DNA of 64,000 nucleotides from Gracilaria domingensis (taxonomy: Eukaryota > Rhodophyta > Florideophyceae > Gracilariales > Gracilariaceae), in assembly GCA_022539475.1 (NCBI GenBank), contig VCMS01000022.1:790237-854236 (forward strand), in the 5' to 3' direction. Of the stretch, positions 56,205 to 64,000 are shown one piece after another. The stretch's first letter is position 1, and the number at the start of each line of letters is the position of its first letter. A program made the position numbers and the translations under genes. The notes below the pieces were generated by a model, which made no database searches, had not been told where the DNA came from, and saw only the letters and a list, made by a program, of their open reading frames with translations.

Positions 56205-58442
56205 CTATTTGCTAATCCCCGTCTTCTTCATCTGATCAATTAGGGGGCCGAAAGCAAGATCATCTTCATTCACTCTTGATGATTTCGTACCCTTCTGGAC
56301 ACGGTAACTTCCAGGTTGCGTCTTGACTTGCTCAGATTGCATTACTGGTACTGATTGATTTCCTCGAGGGACGGGAGTATATGCACCTGCCATGCCCATA
56401 TGTTGCATACCGTTCATTCCGTGCATACCAGCATGTTGCATTTGGTACATCGCCAGCTGCTGGTTTTGTGCCGCCATCGTCTGATACGCAGCCATCGTCT
56501 GATACGCAGCCATTTGTTGTTGCTGTTGCAAAGACATTGTGTTATACATCTGCTGCTGCTGGGCTTGCTGTTGAGCTTGTTGCTGAGCTTGCTGCTGTGG
56601 AGTTGCTTGCGCTCCATATAGTGCCAACTGCATGTTCGAACCATCTACTCCGAATCCACTTCTTTGCTGGTTTTGCCATCCAGAGTTAGCCATGATTCCC
56701 TTAACGTTGGCAACGCGGTCGTCAACGGTGTTCTCCAATGCAGCCGGTTGGAACATACCTGGCATAGGACCTCCGGCGCCATAGACTTGCAGAGCCATAT
56801 TCTGTGGCGTAACTTGTGGCTGGCCAGGTTGACCTGCCGCAGGTCCGACACCAGAGTCAATGCCCAGTAGATCTCGCAACGGATCGAACGGTTTTGGTGG
56901 TGGTGGTGGTTCAGGAGCGGAAGGTAGGATATCAATGTCATCATCTTCCTCTTCTGACGATGACTCTTCCTCCGACGAGGATTCCTCCGACGAGGATGAC
57001 GGAGGAGTCGGCAAACGAGGCGGTGGTGGAATAATTTCTGGCTCTTCTTCAGAATAGTATTCCGGTTCAGGCTCGTAGTAATCTTCTGGAACGGGTTCCG
57101 GCTCCGGTTCTGGTTCATACTCCTCGTCATCCGAAAACTGAGGTTGTCTAACTTCATCCTTTTGCGGACCTTTGTCAATGTACTCCTGCATGGATTCTGT
57201 TAGTTCAAATGATATGGAACTCAACTCGGGAGCTCGCCATCTTGATGACAGTGACTGTGCCAGATCAAAGAACGGTTTCGCATTTGTAATTATGGTTACA
57301 AAGCGTTTGTACACGTCAAGCGCAATGATAGCGTCCTTCACCTCGAGGTTGAAGAACAAGTCAAGAAGTCGAATAACACCGCACTGCATAGTCGTAACAA
57401 GGAGTGACAAGTCGCGCAAAATCATTGATCGGGCTGGCATGGTGACAGGGGAATAACGAGCTTGGCCCTCCAATCGAACCGATGTGAGGGCTTCAAACGT
57501 ATCCATGAGAATCGGAAGCGCAGCCAACAGCTCCTCGATAGGAGCTTGTCCATATCGGTTGGTCAGGGTCTGATCATCCTCTCTGGAGTTCTTGGGGGGG
57601 AAGTTAATAGCGGCTTTCATAGTGAGCCATTGTTCCAGATATGCACCATAGGATCGAATAAAGCCACTGAAGGCCAAGCCCTCTGAGGTGCTATCACCAA
57701 AGAACTCCATTTTAAACATGGCTCGATAGTGGTTGGCTATGTGAGCGACAAATTTCTCGTTACCGTCACGAAAAATGTGGTGAAAGATAGTTAAAGCCTT
57801 CACAACGACTACCCACTCGTTCTGCATCATTCGCTTGCGGAGATGGTAGAAGATTCCGCCGGCGGGACTCTCTCTGTTGGATATGCTCCCACCGTAACGA
57901 AGCGCCTCCATTATAACGCGAACATGCTTGCCCTTTGGTGCCGCACTCTCACGATTGGTAGCCTTCATGCAGTAGATCTTCCAGTCATCACCCTTTATGC
58001 TAGCCATGGTCTGACGAACCTGATCCTTCATCTTGGACTGGAAATTGACGTTGCCCTTAGAAGAATAAAACGGCATTCCGCCGCTCATGCCACCATCGCC
58101 AACATCGGCATAGTTGGAGGTGGGCGGCGCGCGGGTGGAAGCGTATGCGTTTGTGGCGTAAGGATTCTCAACTTGGCCGTTATTAGTCATGACATTGACG
58201 TTGCCACGCATTGTAGCCATGGCGGCCTGTGCGTTGGAGATGGCGGTAGCAGCGGAGGCGGAAGAGGCGCCACGACCGGCGGAGTTGTCGGAGGAGTCGC
58301 GCGCAGACTGAGAGCGTTGAAGTGAGCTGCGGGCCGGCGGCTCGTTCATGCGACCTGCAAGAGAATCGTAGGAGCCCCTTGGGATGGAGGGTCGGGTGGA
58401 CGGTACTGGCGGACGTCCAGTTCTGTAGTCATCGTACGACAT
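56205..58442 (-). CDS. AP180/CALM-type ANTH-domain clathrin adaptor
   Basis: 745 residues from the ATG at 58442 (M-S-Y-D-D-Y-R-T-G). The ANTH domain (about 115-400) shows H-V-R-V-I-M-E-A-L-R, W-V-V-V-V-K-A-L-T-I-F-H-H-I-F-R-D-G, F-I-R-S-Y-G-A-Y-L-E-Q-W and L-D-L-F-F-N-L-E-V-K-D-A. The membrane-binding region around A-P-K-G-K-H-V-R fits the PIP2 site (K-x-x-x-x-K/H). An acidic E/S-rich stretch with S-S-E-E repeats and P-rich linkers is followed by F-D-P-L-R-D-L-L-G (clathrin/AP2-binding type) and a Q/A/M-rich tail with poly-Q. Such proteins recruit clathrin to membranes. The frame to 58856 is open, but that extension is antisense-like and R-rich. Confidence 0.93.
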   Translation of the reverse strand: MSYDDYRTGRPPVPSTRPSIPRGSYDSLAGRMNEPPARSSLQRSQSARDSSDNSAGRGASSASAATAISNAQAAMATMRGNVNVMTNNGQVENPYATNAYASTRAPPTSNYADVGDGGMSGGMPFYSSKGNVNFQSKMKDQVRQTMASIKGDDWKIYCMKATNRESAAPKGKHVRVIMEALRYGGSISNRESPAGGIFYHLRKRMMQNEWVVVVKALTIFHHIFRDGNEKFVAHIANHYRAMFKMEFFGDSTSEGLAFSGFIRSYGAYLEQWLTMKAAINFPPKNSREDDQTLTNRYGQAPIEELLAALPILMDTFEALTSVRLEGQARYSPVTMPARSMILRDLSLLVTTMQCGVIRLLDLFFNLEVKDAIIALDVYKRFVTIITNAKPFFDLAQSLSSRWRAPELSSISFELTESMQEYIDKGPQKDEVRQPQFSDDEEYEPEPEPEPVPEDYYEPEPEYYSEEEPEIIPPPPRLPTPPSSSSEESSSEEESSSEEEDDDIDILPSAPEPPPPPKPFDPLRDLLGIDSGVGPAAGQPGQPQVTPQNMALQVYGAGGPMPGMFQPAALENTVDDRVANVKGIMANSGWQNQQRSGFGVDGSNMQLALYGAQATPQQQAQQQAQQQAQQQQMYNTMSLQQQQQMAAYQTMAAYQTMAAQNQQLAMYQMQHAGMHGMNGMQHMGMAGAYTPVPRGNQSVPVMQSEQVKTQPGSYRVQKGTKSSRVNEDDLAFGPLIDQMKKTGISK

Positions 58443-59081
58443 GTAGGAGTGGGTCGTTGTGGGGGGGGGGAGGGGGGGTTTGAGGTTGGGGGATGGGTAG
58501 CTATGCAGGTGACGGTGAAAAGAGGCGAATGGCAGATAACGGAAGACAGGTGGGGGGGCTTTCTGCTGTGGGTGGCTACCACGGCGGGTGAGATGGCGGC
58601 TACGTGCGGTGGATGTGGACAGCGCGAATGGGGTAGAAACGCGCCGCGCGGCAAGCGGATGACAGTGACGGACTACGGCGCCGCTTACGAGACCACGCAG
58701 CAGCTTCTCAGTTCTCCACAGCGTGCTTTCCGCCCGCCATGCGCAGCGCAGTCTGCGCCGCGAGAAACGCTTCCTCCGGCAGGCACCGGCGGTCCGGCAG
58801 TGTGCGCGCGCACGACATCTGCACTTCCCCCTCCACCGCGCACGCGTGCCGCCCACTGTCAGACTTTGAGCTTACAGCGCCCCTTACAGAGCGACTTGGT
58901 CGCGCTGCGCTTTCGCAGAGGACGTGTTCCCTGACACCTTGCCACAGTCGCATCGCTGCGCCCTCGCCCGCAGTCATCTTTCGCCGTCCTGCTCGCCAGC
59001 GATCCGCGCGCGCCGCGCCCGTTGCTGTGTGCTTTGTTCCCGGTCGAGCGTGGTGCCGCTTCATCTCCCCCCTCCGCAAAC
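58443..59081. promoter_or_regulatory. Divergent region of the ANTH and gamma-COP genes with poly-G tract
   Basis: 639 bp. Immediately upstream of the ANTH start is a G10-A-G7 run (58461-58478), that is a C-rich 5'UTR on the transcribed strand. The part near gamma-COP is rich in CGC. Probable shared promoter region. Confidence 0.4.
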
Positions 59082-61826
59082 ATGGCGATGGTTTCTGACG
59101 AACGCGCGCTTGCAAAGTACAAAGATGAGGACATGATCATGTCGCCCTTCGAGGGCATTGAGAAGGGAGCCGTGCTGCAGGAGTGCAGGATTTTCAACGA
59201 CATCCAGCTCAATACCTCCAAATGCGAGCTCGTTCTCGTCAGACTGCTCTACCTCGTCGGGCAGGGAGATCGCCTCACCCCCGAGGAAGCCACCGAGGTG
59301 TTCTTCTCCGTGACAAAACTTTTTCAGGCCAATCAACCCTCCTTGCGTCGTCTGGTCTATCTTGCTATCAAGGAGCTTGCCCATACCGCAGAGGAAGTTA
59401 TCATCGTCACTAACTGTCTTACTAAGGATATCAACTCCGATGTGGACATGTACCGCGCCAATGCTACGCGCGTGCTTTGCAAGATCACCGATGCCCAAAT
59501 GGTGCAACAAATTGAACGCTATCTCAAGCAAGAGATTGTCGACAAGAACCCCGTCGTTGCTTCTGCTGCACTCGTTTCGGGTCAACAGCTCATTATGCAC
59601 AACAAAGGTGATGTTGTCCGTCGCTGGGTGAACGAAGTGACACAGGCTTTGGACCATTCATCTCCTATGGTTCAGTACCACGCCTTGGCTCTTCTATACC
59701 TTATCAAGCAGCATGACAGGCTGGCCGTTTCCAAGCTGGTTCAGTCAATGTGCCGCCAAGGCGCCCGTTCTCCAATGGCGACTGTTTTGATTATTCGATA
59801 TGTCGCCCGTATTATTGCTGAAGAAGCAACTGATGCGAGTCAGTACAAGGAAAACGCCTTCTTCAACTTCCTGGAGCACTGCCTCCGCCATCGATCCGAC
59901 ATAGTAATGTACGAAGCTGCGCGTGCGATTGCTCTGCTACCAAACGTAACTCCCGCCGAGTTGCAGCCAGCAGTGTCAGTATTGCAGCGCTTTTTGGTGC
60001 AGCCCAGACCAGCCCAGCGCTTCGCAGCGATAAGAACTCTCAGTATGATTGCTACTACTATGCCGTTAGCCGTCACGTCGTGCAACGCTGATATGGAGGT
60101 GCTCATTACTGATACGAACCGATCCATTGCAACATTGGCCATCACTACTCTTTTGAGAACTGGTTCGGAGAACTCTATTGAGCGGCTTTTGAAACAGATT
60201 CAGAACTTCCTGTGCGAGATCAGTGATGAATTTAAGGTCAAGATAGTCGTTGCGATTCATGCGCTGTGCATTAAGTACCCAAGTAAGTACTATGCGCTCA
60301 TGAACTTCTTGGGCAATGCGCTTCGTGAAGAGGGTGGATATGAATTCAAGCGCGCCATTGTTGACGCTTATCTGGGACTTATGAACAAGATTCCAGAGTC
60401 GAAGGAGACTTGTCTCTCGCACTTATGCGAGTTCATTGAAGACTGCGAACATACTCAACTATCTACACGCGTTTTGCATCTGCTTGGAAAGGAAGGCCCT
60501 CATATGCCGGAACCCGGAAAGTACATTCGTTACATTTACAACAGGCTGATACTGGAGAATGCGGTTGTCAGAGCTGCAGCAGTCTCCGCTCTGGCCAGCT
60601 TTGCTACAGAGAGTGCCTCAGAATCGCTTCGTAAGTCCATAGCGATTCTCTTGCAACAGTCTCTCATGGACAGCGACGACGAGGTAAGAGACAGGGCTGT
60701 TTTCTTCACTCAAAAACTTGGCTTGGAAGCCTACCAAACAAAAGAAGACACGCCACCTGTTGCGGAACAAGTCGCAAAAATGCAAGGGGATACTAAGGAA
60801 GGAATGAACCTGGCTTGTCCAGTTGTTAACTTGGAAGCCGAACTAATGCGCTATCTATCCACAGGGAACTTTGACGCGGCATTCGATATCAGCAAGGTTT
60901 CTAAGGCTGCCTTGACGACATCCCAGGAGACCGAGGTAACTGCCCGTGACGACTCCTTGTTCGCTGGCTCAGTAATGGCCAATTCGTCAATGGCTGCGTC
61001 CATCAAACCACCAGTGGATCTCGCTGCTGAAGTTATGGCTGTACCAGACTTTGCACCTCTTGGAAGACCGTTTAAATCGTGCCCTCCGCAAGATCTCACT
61101 GAAGCTGAGACCGAGTACACAGCCAAGGTTATTGTTCACTTGTACGCAACGAACGTAATTCTGGAGTTCATCTGTGTCAATACTCTAAACGATCAATTGC
61201 TTGAGCACGTATATGTGCAAGTGGACACATCTGACTCTGAAGGATTAGGAGACATGACTCTTATTCCAGCGGAGAAACTCGCATATGGTGAACCTGCGCG
61301 CACTTATGTATCTATTCAGCGAATTGACGATGGCGAATTTCCGCTTGGGCAGTTAGCGTGTACGATGAAATTCAGCGTCAAGGATGTGGACCCTGCAACT
61401 GGCGAGGCGGATGAGGAAGGCTATGAGGATGAGTATGGCCTCGATGAGTTGGATCTTAACATCGCAACGCTTATGGCGAAGCCTGGTGAGCTGCCGTCGT
61501 CCTTTAAGTCAGCATGGGAAGCTCTTGGTCCCGATAACGAGGTCGGTGATAGTTTCACGCTAGAACAACATGATAATATTCCCTCTGCTGTCACTGCTGT
61601 CATGGAACTCCTCGGAATGGTTGCTTGTGATGGTACAGAGAATGTGAACGAAAGGGCGAGAGGGCACATTCTTTTGTTGACTGGAGTGTTTATGCCTGGA
61701 GTGCAAACAATGGTACATGCCAAATTCTTATTGACGTCAGAATGCGTGGCTCTGGAACTAGTACTACGAAGCGAGCTGTTAGCCGTGAGCGAACTTCTCT
61801 CGAACTCCATATCCGGCTCAGATTAG
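59082..61826 (+). CDS. COPG: Coatomer subunit gamma (gamma-COP)
   Basis: 914 residues. The adaptin-like helical trunk (1-~560) carries family blocks such as S-P-F-E-G-I-E-K-G-A-V-L-Q-E, L-V-R-L-L-Y-L-V-G-Q-G, K-E-L-A-H-T-A-E-E-V-I-I-V-T, F-L-E-H-C-L-R-H and K-E-G-P-H. The C-terminal appendage (~675-914) includes L-T-E-A-E-T-E-Y, H-V-Y-V-Q-V-D and a platform subdomain ending N-S-I-S-G-S-D. Gamma-COP is a core subunit of the COPI coat for Golgi-to-ER retrograde transport and binds Arf1 and ArfGAP. The ATG at 59082 has an AACATGGCG context; the upstream extension is not conserved. Confidence 0.97.
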   Translation: MAMVSDERALAKYKDEDMIMSPFEGIEKGAVLQECRIFNDIQLNTSKCELVLVRLLYLVGQGDRLTPEEATEVFFSVTKLFQANQPSLRRLVYLAIKELAHTAEEVIIVTNCLTKDINSDVDMYRANATRVLCKITDAQMVQQIERYLKQEIVDKNPVVASAALVSGQQLIMHNKGDVVRRWVNEVTQALDHSSPMVQYHALALLYLIKQHDRLAVSKLVQSMCRQGARSPMATVLIIRYVARIIAEEATDASQYKENAFFNFLEHCLRHRSDIVMYEAARAIALLPNVTPAELQPAVSVLQRFLVQPRPAQRFAAIRTLSMIATTMPLAVTSCNADMEVLITDTNRSIATLAITTLLRTGSENSIERLLKQIQNFLCEISDEFKVKIVVAIHALCIKYPSKYYALMNFLGNALREEGGYEFKRAIVDAYLGLMNKIPESKETCLSHLCEFIEDCEHTQLSTRVLHLLGKEGPHMPEPGKYIRYIYNRLILENAVVRAAAVSALASFATESASESLRKSIAILLQQSLMDSDDEVRDRAVFFTQKLGLEAYQTKEDTPPVAEQVAKMQGDTKEGMNLACPVVNLEAELMRYLSTGNFDAAFDISKVSKAALTTSQETEVTARDDSLFAGSVMANSSMAASIKPPVDLAAEVMAVPDFAPLGRPFKSCPPQDLTEAETEYTAKVIVHLYATNVILEFICVNTLNDQLLEHVYVQVDTSDSEGLGDMTLIPAEKLAYGEPARTYVSIQRIDDGEFPLGQLACTMKFSVKDVDPATGEADEEGYEDEYGLDELDLNIATLMAKPGELPSSFKSAWEALGPDNEVGDSFTLEQHDNIPSAVTAVMELLGMVACDGTENVNERARGHILLLTGVFMPGVQTMVHAKFLLTSECVALELVLRSELLAVSELLSNSISGSD

Positions 61827-62510
61827 TCTGCTTTTGTACCACGAACTGGTGAAGGGGGCGCCGAAGTGCACAGTCATGCATGTTAAACACCTATATGCGA
61901 AAAATATTAAACATACAAACATTTACAACTGTCGCCCCTTTGATGATTAATGTTAGTTCCCTTGCACGCAAAATTTGCATTTCTGGTATGGTATCTACCA
62001 GTGGTATTGAAGCAAGAGTGTAATCGAGGTCATGCCCATGGGGGCGTGTATGGGGTTCGCATTTTTATTTGATGACTCCGGCTTTGAAAGCCTTGTCTTA
62101 CTTTCTTGTTTGACATGCGTATTGCAAGCACTCTGATGGTAGGTGACGGACCGTGTCCTAAAGATGACGTACCCTTGGTATGCTGGTCCTAGCGTTTGGT
62201 GCTGAGGTGATTTCGATCAACGAATGAGAGTATTTATTAGTCGTATCCTTTGTCTTGGATACAACGAAAACAGTTCGAGAAGTGGAGTTACTCAAAACCC
62301 CAACGTATTAATTTATTTATTATCAAAGTTTTCAAATACTTTAATTGCAATTGTCACGCATAGAAGCGAGTTTATCGTCGTGTGTTCGCTGTTTGGCAGT
62401 ACGACTTCCGGTTCCGAAATTGGCTTTCGCTGCCGGCTAAGCTGTTCTCCCTAACTTCTCGTTCCTGACTCTGAACTGGAGAAGAGCGCCTTCTGTTAAG
62501 AACATTCACA
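61827..62510. other. Intergenic region before NBS1
   Basis: 684 bp between the gamma-COP stop and the NBS1 start on the same strand. AT-rich around 62305-62340. No gene or repeat recognised. Confidence 0.4.
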
Positions 62511-64000
62511 ATGTGGTACATTCAAGAAGAATCTCGGAAGAAGGGGCCGAAATACTGGCTCGGCGGCACGCAGTCAGCGGGGCGCACCATCGGTCGGAAG
62601 ATGGTTGACATACGCTTGAAGGCGTCCTCCGTATCGCGGGTCCATGCCAAAATAAGCGTCAATCGCGCCTCGTTTTACGCTCCGACAGGTTCTCACAAGC
62701 AGACCACTGTAGTGTGTGTTGTCGACTTTTCTGCGTATGGTACTTTTCTCAAGTATCCCAAGAATCATGCTGCTAGCAGGGAGGAACCCGCTGGTCATCA
62801 CCGTCGCCTCAACAAGGAGCACCCAACCGAGGTTTATGAAGGCGCATTTCTGGCCTTTGGGGCTCCGAGTGCGTGGTGGCAAGTGTGCTGGTATCCTCTT
62901 CTTGTGCTCCCGTCACGTTTGCCTCCGGCAGCGCGTACTCGCTTGGGGGAGGTTGCCGCTGCTACATCGCTGCAAGTAGCAGACCAAATGTCCGAGAATG
63001 TAACACATTTGGTCACATGTTCGTGTGTCTCCACGAGTCAAAAGTTCCTCATTATGCTCGCGAGAAACGGGCACGTGGTGCAACCCGCTTGGTTGGAGGC
63101 ACTGCATATGATTGTTATTAATGCATGTACATCAATTGCTGTTGCCGAGTCAGATGATGTCGCGAGCACATCAACAAACCTACCCATGGAAGAAAACTAC
63201 CTTCCGCCATTCTCCGAAGACGATGCTGCGAATTACGTCCCGGATATCCTTCAAAACGTTTTGAAGCCAACACAAAGGGGGAAACGAAAGAATATGTTTG
63301 AGAATATAGTTTTTGCGTTTGAAACAGAAGATCGAAGCTATTGGTGGGCACCTATTGTTGACATACTTGGTGGGGTAACCGTTATGTCCAGAAGTTTGAG
63401 TAAGAGACCTGAACTGAAGGGCAAGCGAGTTCTCTATATGGGGGATAAGGCGCTCGAAAGAAGAAATTACGAGCAAAACGTTAGCGGTATGTGCAGCAAG
63501 GAAAAAGACGTAATAGAGTGTATTCTTCGTGCCGACTTAACACCTATTGAGTCTACATTACATATTGTGTGTGAAGACATCTTTAGACATGGGAATGGTG
63601 GAGTTACCACCAGCAACAATGTTCTTAAGTCGACGCCGGTCTTGGGAGGGGCTGACGTAACTGATGTTGCCACTCCTGGTCCGCTAGACGCGGATAGCGA
63701 TGCCGAAAGTGATGTGAGCGGTGCGGCAGAAACATATCGCGCTTCCTCTCGAGGAAGTGCGAAGAACTTTTCTAAGTCAAAACAGACTGAACAACGGTGT
63801 GACACAAAAGCAAAACCAGGCTCAGAAGATGTGTCGCAGTGGCATGATCTGAAGAAGAAGGACCAAAATTGCGACAAAGAAGGGGACTCGCAGCAAAAAA
63901 GAGTCCGTTCTAATGCGCAACGGGTAGAATCTGGAAACAACATATCCGAAAATGACCGAGAAATCGCCCCCCGAATTGTAGGTAACAAACCTAATGAAGA
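62511..64000 (+). CDS. NBS1: Nibrin/NBS1, DNA double-strand-break sensor (5' part)
   Basis: Open from the ATG at 62511 to the window edge, at least 496 residues, so the 3' end is missing. The start M-W-Y-I and an FHA domain (about 1-115; A-G-R-T-I-G-R-K, S-S-V-S-R-V-H-A-K-I) are followed by a first BRCT (about 120-205; M-S-E-N-V-T-H-L-V-T and V-Q-P-A-W-L-E-A-L) and a probable second BRCT (~230-360; M-F-E-N-I-V-F-A-F and V-L-Y-M-G). The rest is S/K/D-rich, as in NBS1. FHA-BRCT-BRCT at the N-terminus of a protein beginning M-W is the NBS1 signature. NBS1 joins MRE11-RAD50 and recruits ATM; the MRE11- and ATM-binding motifs would lie beyond the window. Confidence 0.9.
   Translation, partial: MWYIQEESRKKGPKYWLGGTQSAGRTIGRKMVDIRLKASSVSRVHAKISVNRASFYAPTGSHKQTTVVCVVDFSAYGTFLKYPKNHAASREEPAGHHRRLNKEHPTEVYEGAFLAFGAPSAWWQVCWYPLLVLPSRLPPAARTRLGEVAAATSLQVADQMSENVTHLVTCSCVSTSQKFLIMLARNGHVVQPAWLEALHMIVINACTSIAVAESDDVASTSTNLPMEENYLPPFSEDDAANYVPDILQNVLKPTQRGKRKNMFENIVFAFETEDRSYWWAPIVDILGGVTVMSRSLSKRPELKGKRVLYMGDKALERRNYEQNVSGMCSKEKDVIECILRADLTPIESTLHIVCEDIFRHGNGGVTTSNNVLKSTPVLGGADVTDVATPGPLDADSDAESDVSGAAETYRASSRGSAKNFSKSKQTEQRCDTKAKPGSEDVSQWHDLKKKDQNCDKEGDSQQKRVRSNAQRVESGNNISENDREIAPRIVGNKPNE

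Noticed and set aside
1-64000. CRISPR arrays, bacterial operons, rRNA genes, LTR or virus-like elements
   Set aside because: No regularly spaced direct repeats, no rRNA-like stretch, and no capsid, integrase or LTR signature were seen; gene content is eukaryotic nuclear.

Overview
This window is nuclear DNA of a eukaryote and best fits a red alga, probably a multicellular florideophyte. The evidence is threefold. Nearly every gene is one uninterrupted ORF; only three genes show short introns (73, 87 and 115 nt). Several proteins carry plastid transit peptides (GRXS16-type glutaredoxin, a DEG-type protease, a lumenal FKBP). One gene encodes a nuclear copy of NblA, the phycobilisome-degradation adaptor, which only makes sense in a phycobilisome-bearing lineage. 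The layout of compact gene clusters separated by islands of decayed repeats resembles what is known of Chondrus-type genomes, but the species is an inference.

Layout. 1-3.1 kb: the start of an NDUFAF2-like complex I factor (-), plastid glutaredoxin GRXS16 (+) and ARP4 (+). 3.1-7.1 kb: a gene-poor repeat island. 7.1-16.8 kb: Tup1-like WD40 protein (-), an MLL/Trithorax-type SET protein (+), a SHAQKYF-like MYB (-) and DEG/HtrA protease (+). 16.8-20.4 kb: remains of a Cys-rich repeat, then APC8/CDC23 (-). 20.4-25.3 kb: an AA15-like LPMO with a knottin-like tail (+), a repeat island and an orphan membrane protein (+). 25.4-36.8 kb: NUP214/Nup159 (-), lumenal FKBP (-), nuclear NblA (-), GOT1 (-) and RPN9 (+). 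36.8-41.6 kb: an island with two large palindromes and LINE remains, then a 793-residue orphan protein (+). 41.6-50.2 kb: ACC-synthase-like aminotransferase (-), F-box protein (+), maspardin/CUE protein (-) and an RTEL1-type helicase split by a one-base frame change (+). 50.2-55.7 kb: three two-exon genes (RGG/FoP-like -, SMG5/7-like +, unknown -) and TSR3 (+). 56-64 kb: AP180/CALM ANTH protein (-), gamma-COP (+) and the 5' part of NBS1 (+).

The genes are mostly unrelated housekeeping genes in divergent or convergent pairs, with no operon logic. Loose themes are chromatin (ARP4, KMT2, Tup1-like, MYB), plastid and photosynthesis (GRXS16, DEG, FKBP, NblA), vesicle traffic (GOT1, ANTH, gamma-COP), genome maintenance (RTEL1, NBS1) and RNA or ribosome work (FoP-like, SMG-like, TSR3). 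Intergenic islands hold 5'-truncated LINE copies, one with a perfect 14-bp target-site duplication, and a second dispersed repeat family. No viral or LTR element was recognised.
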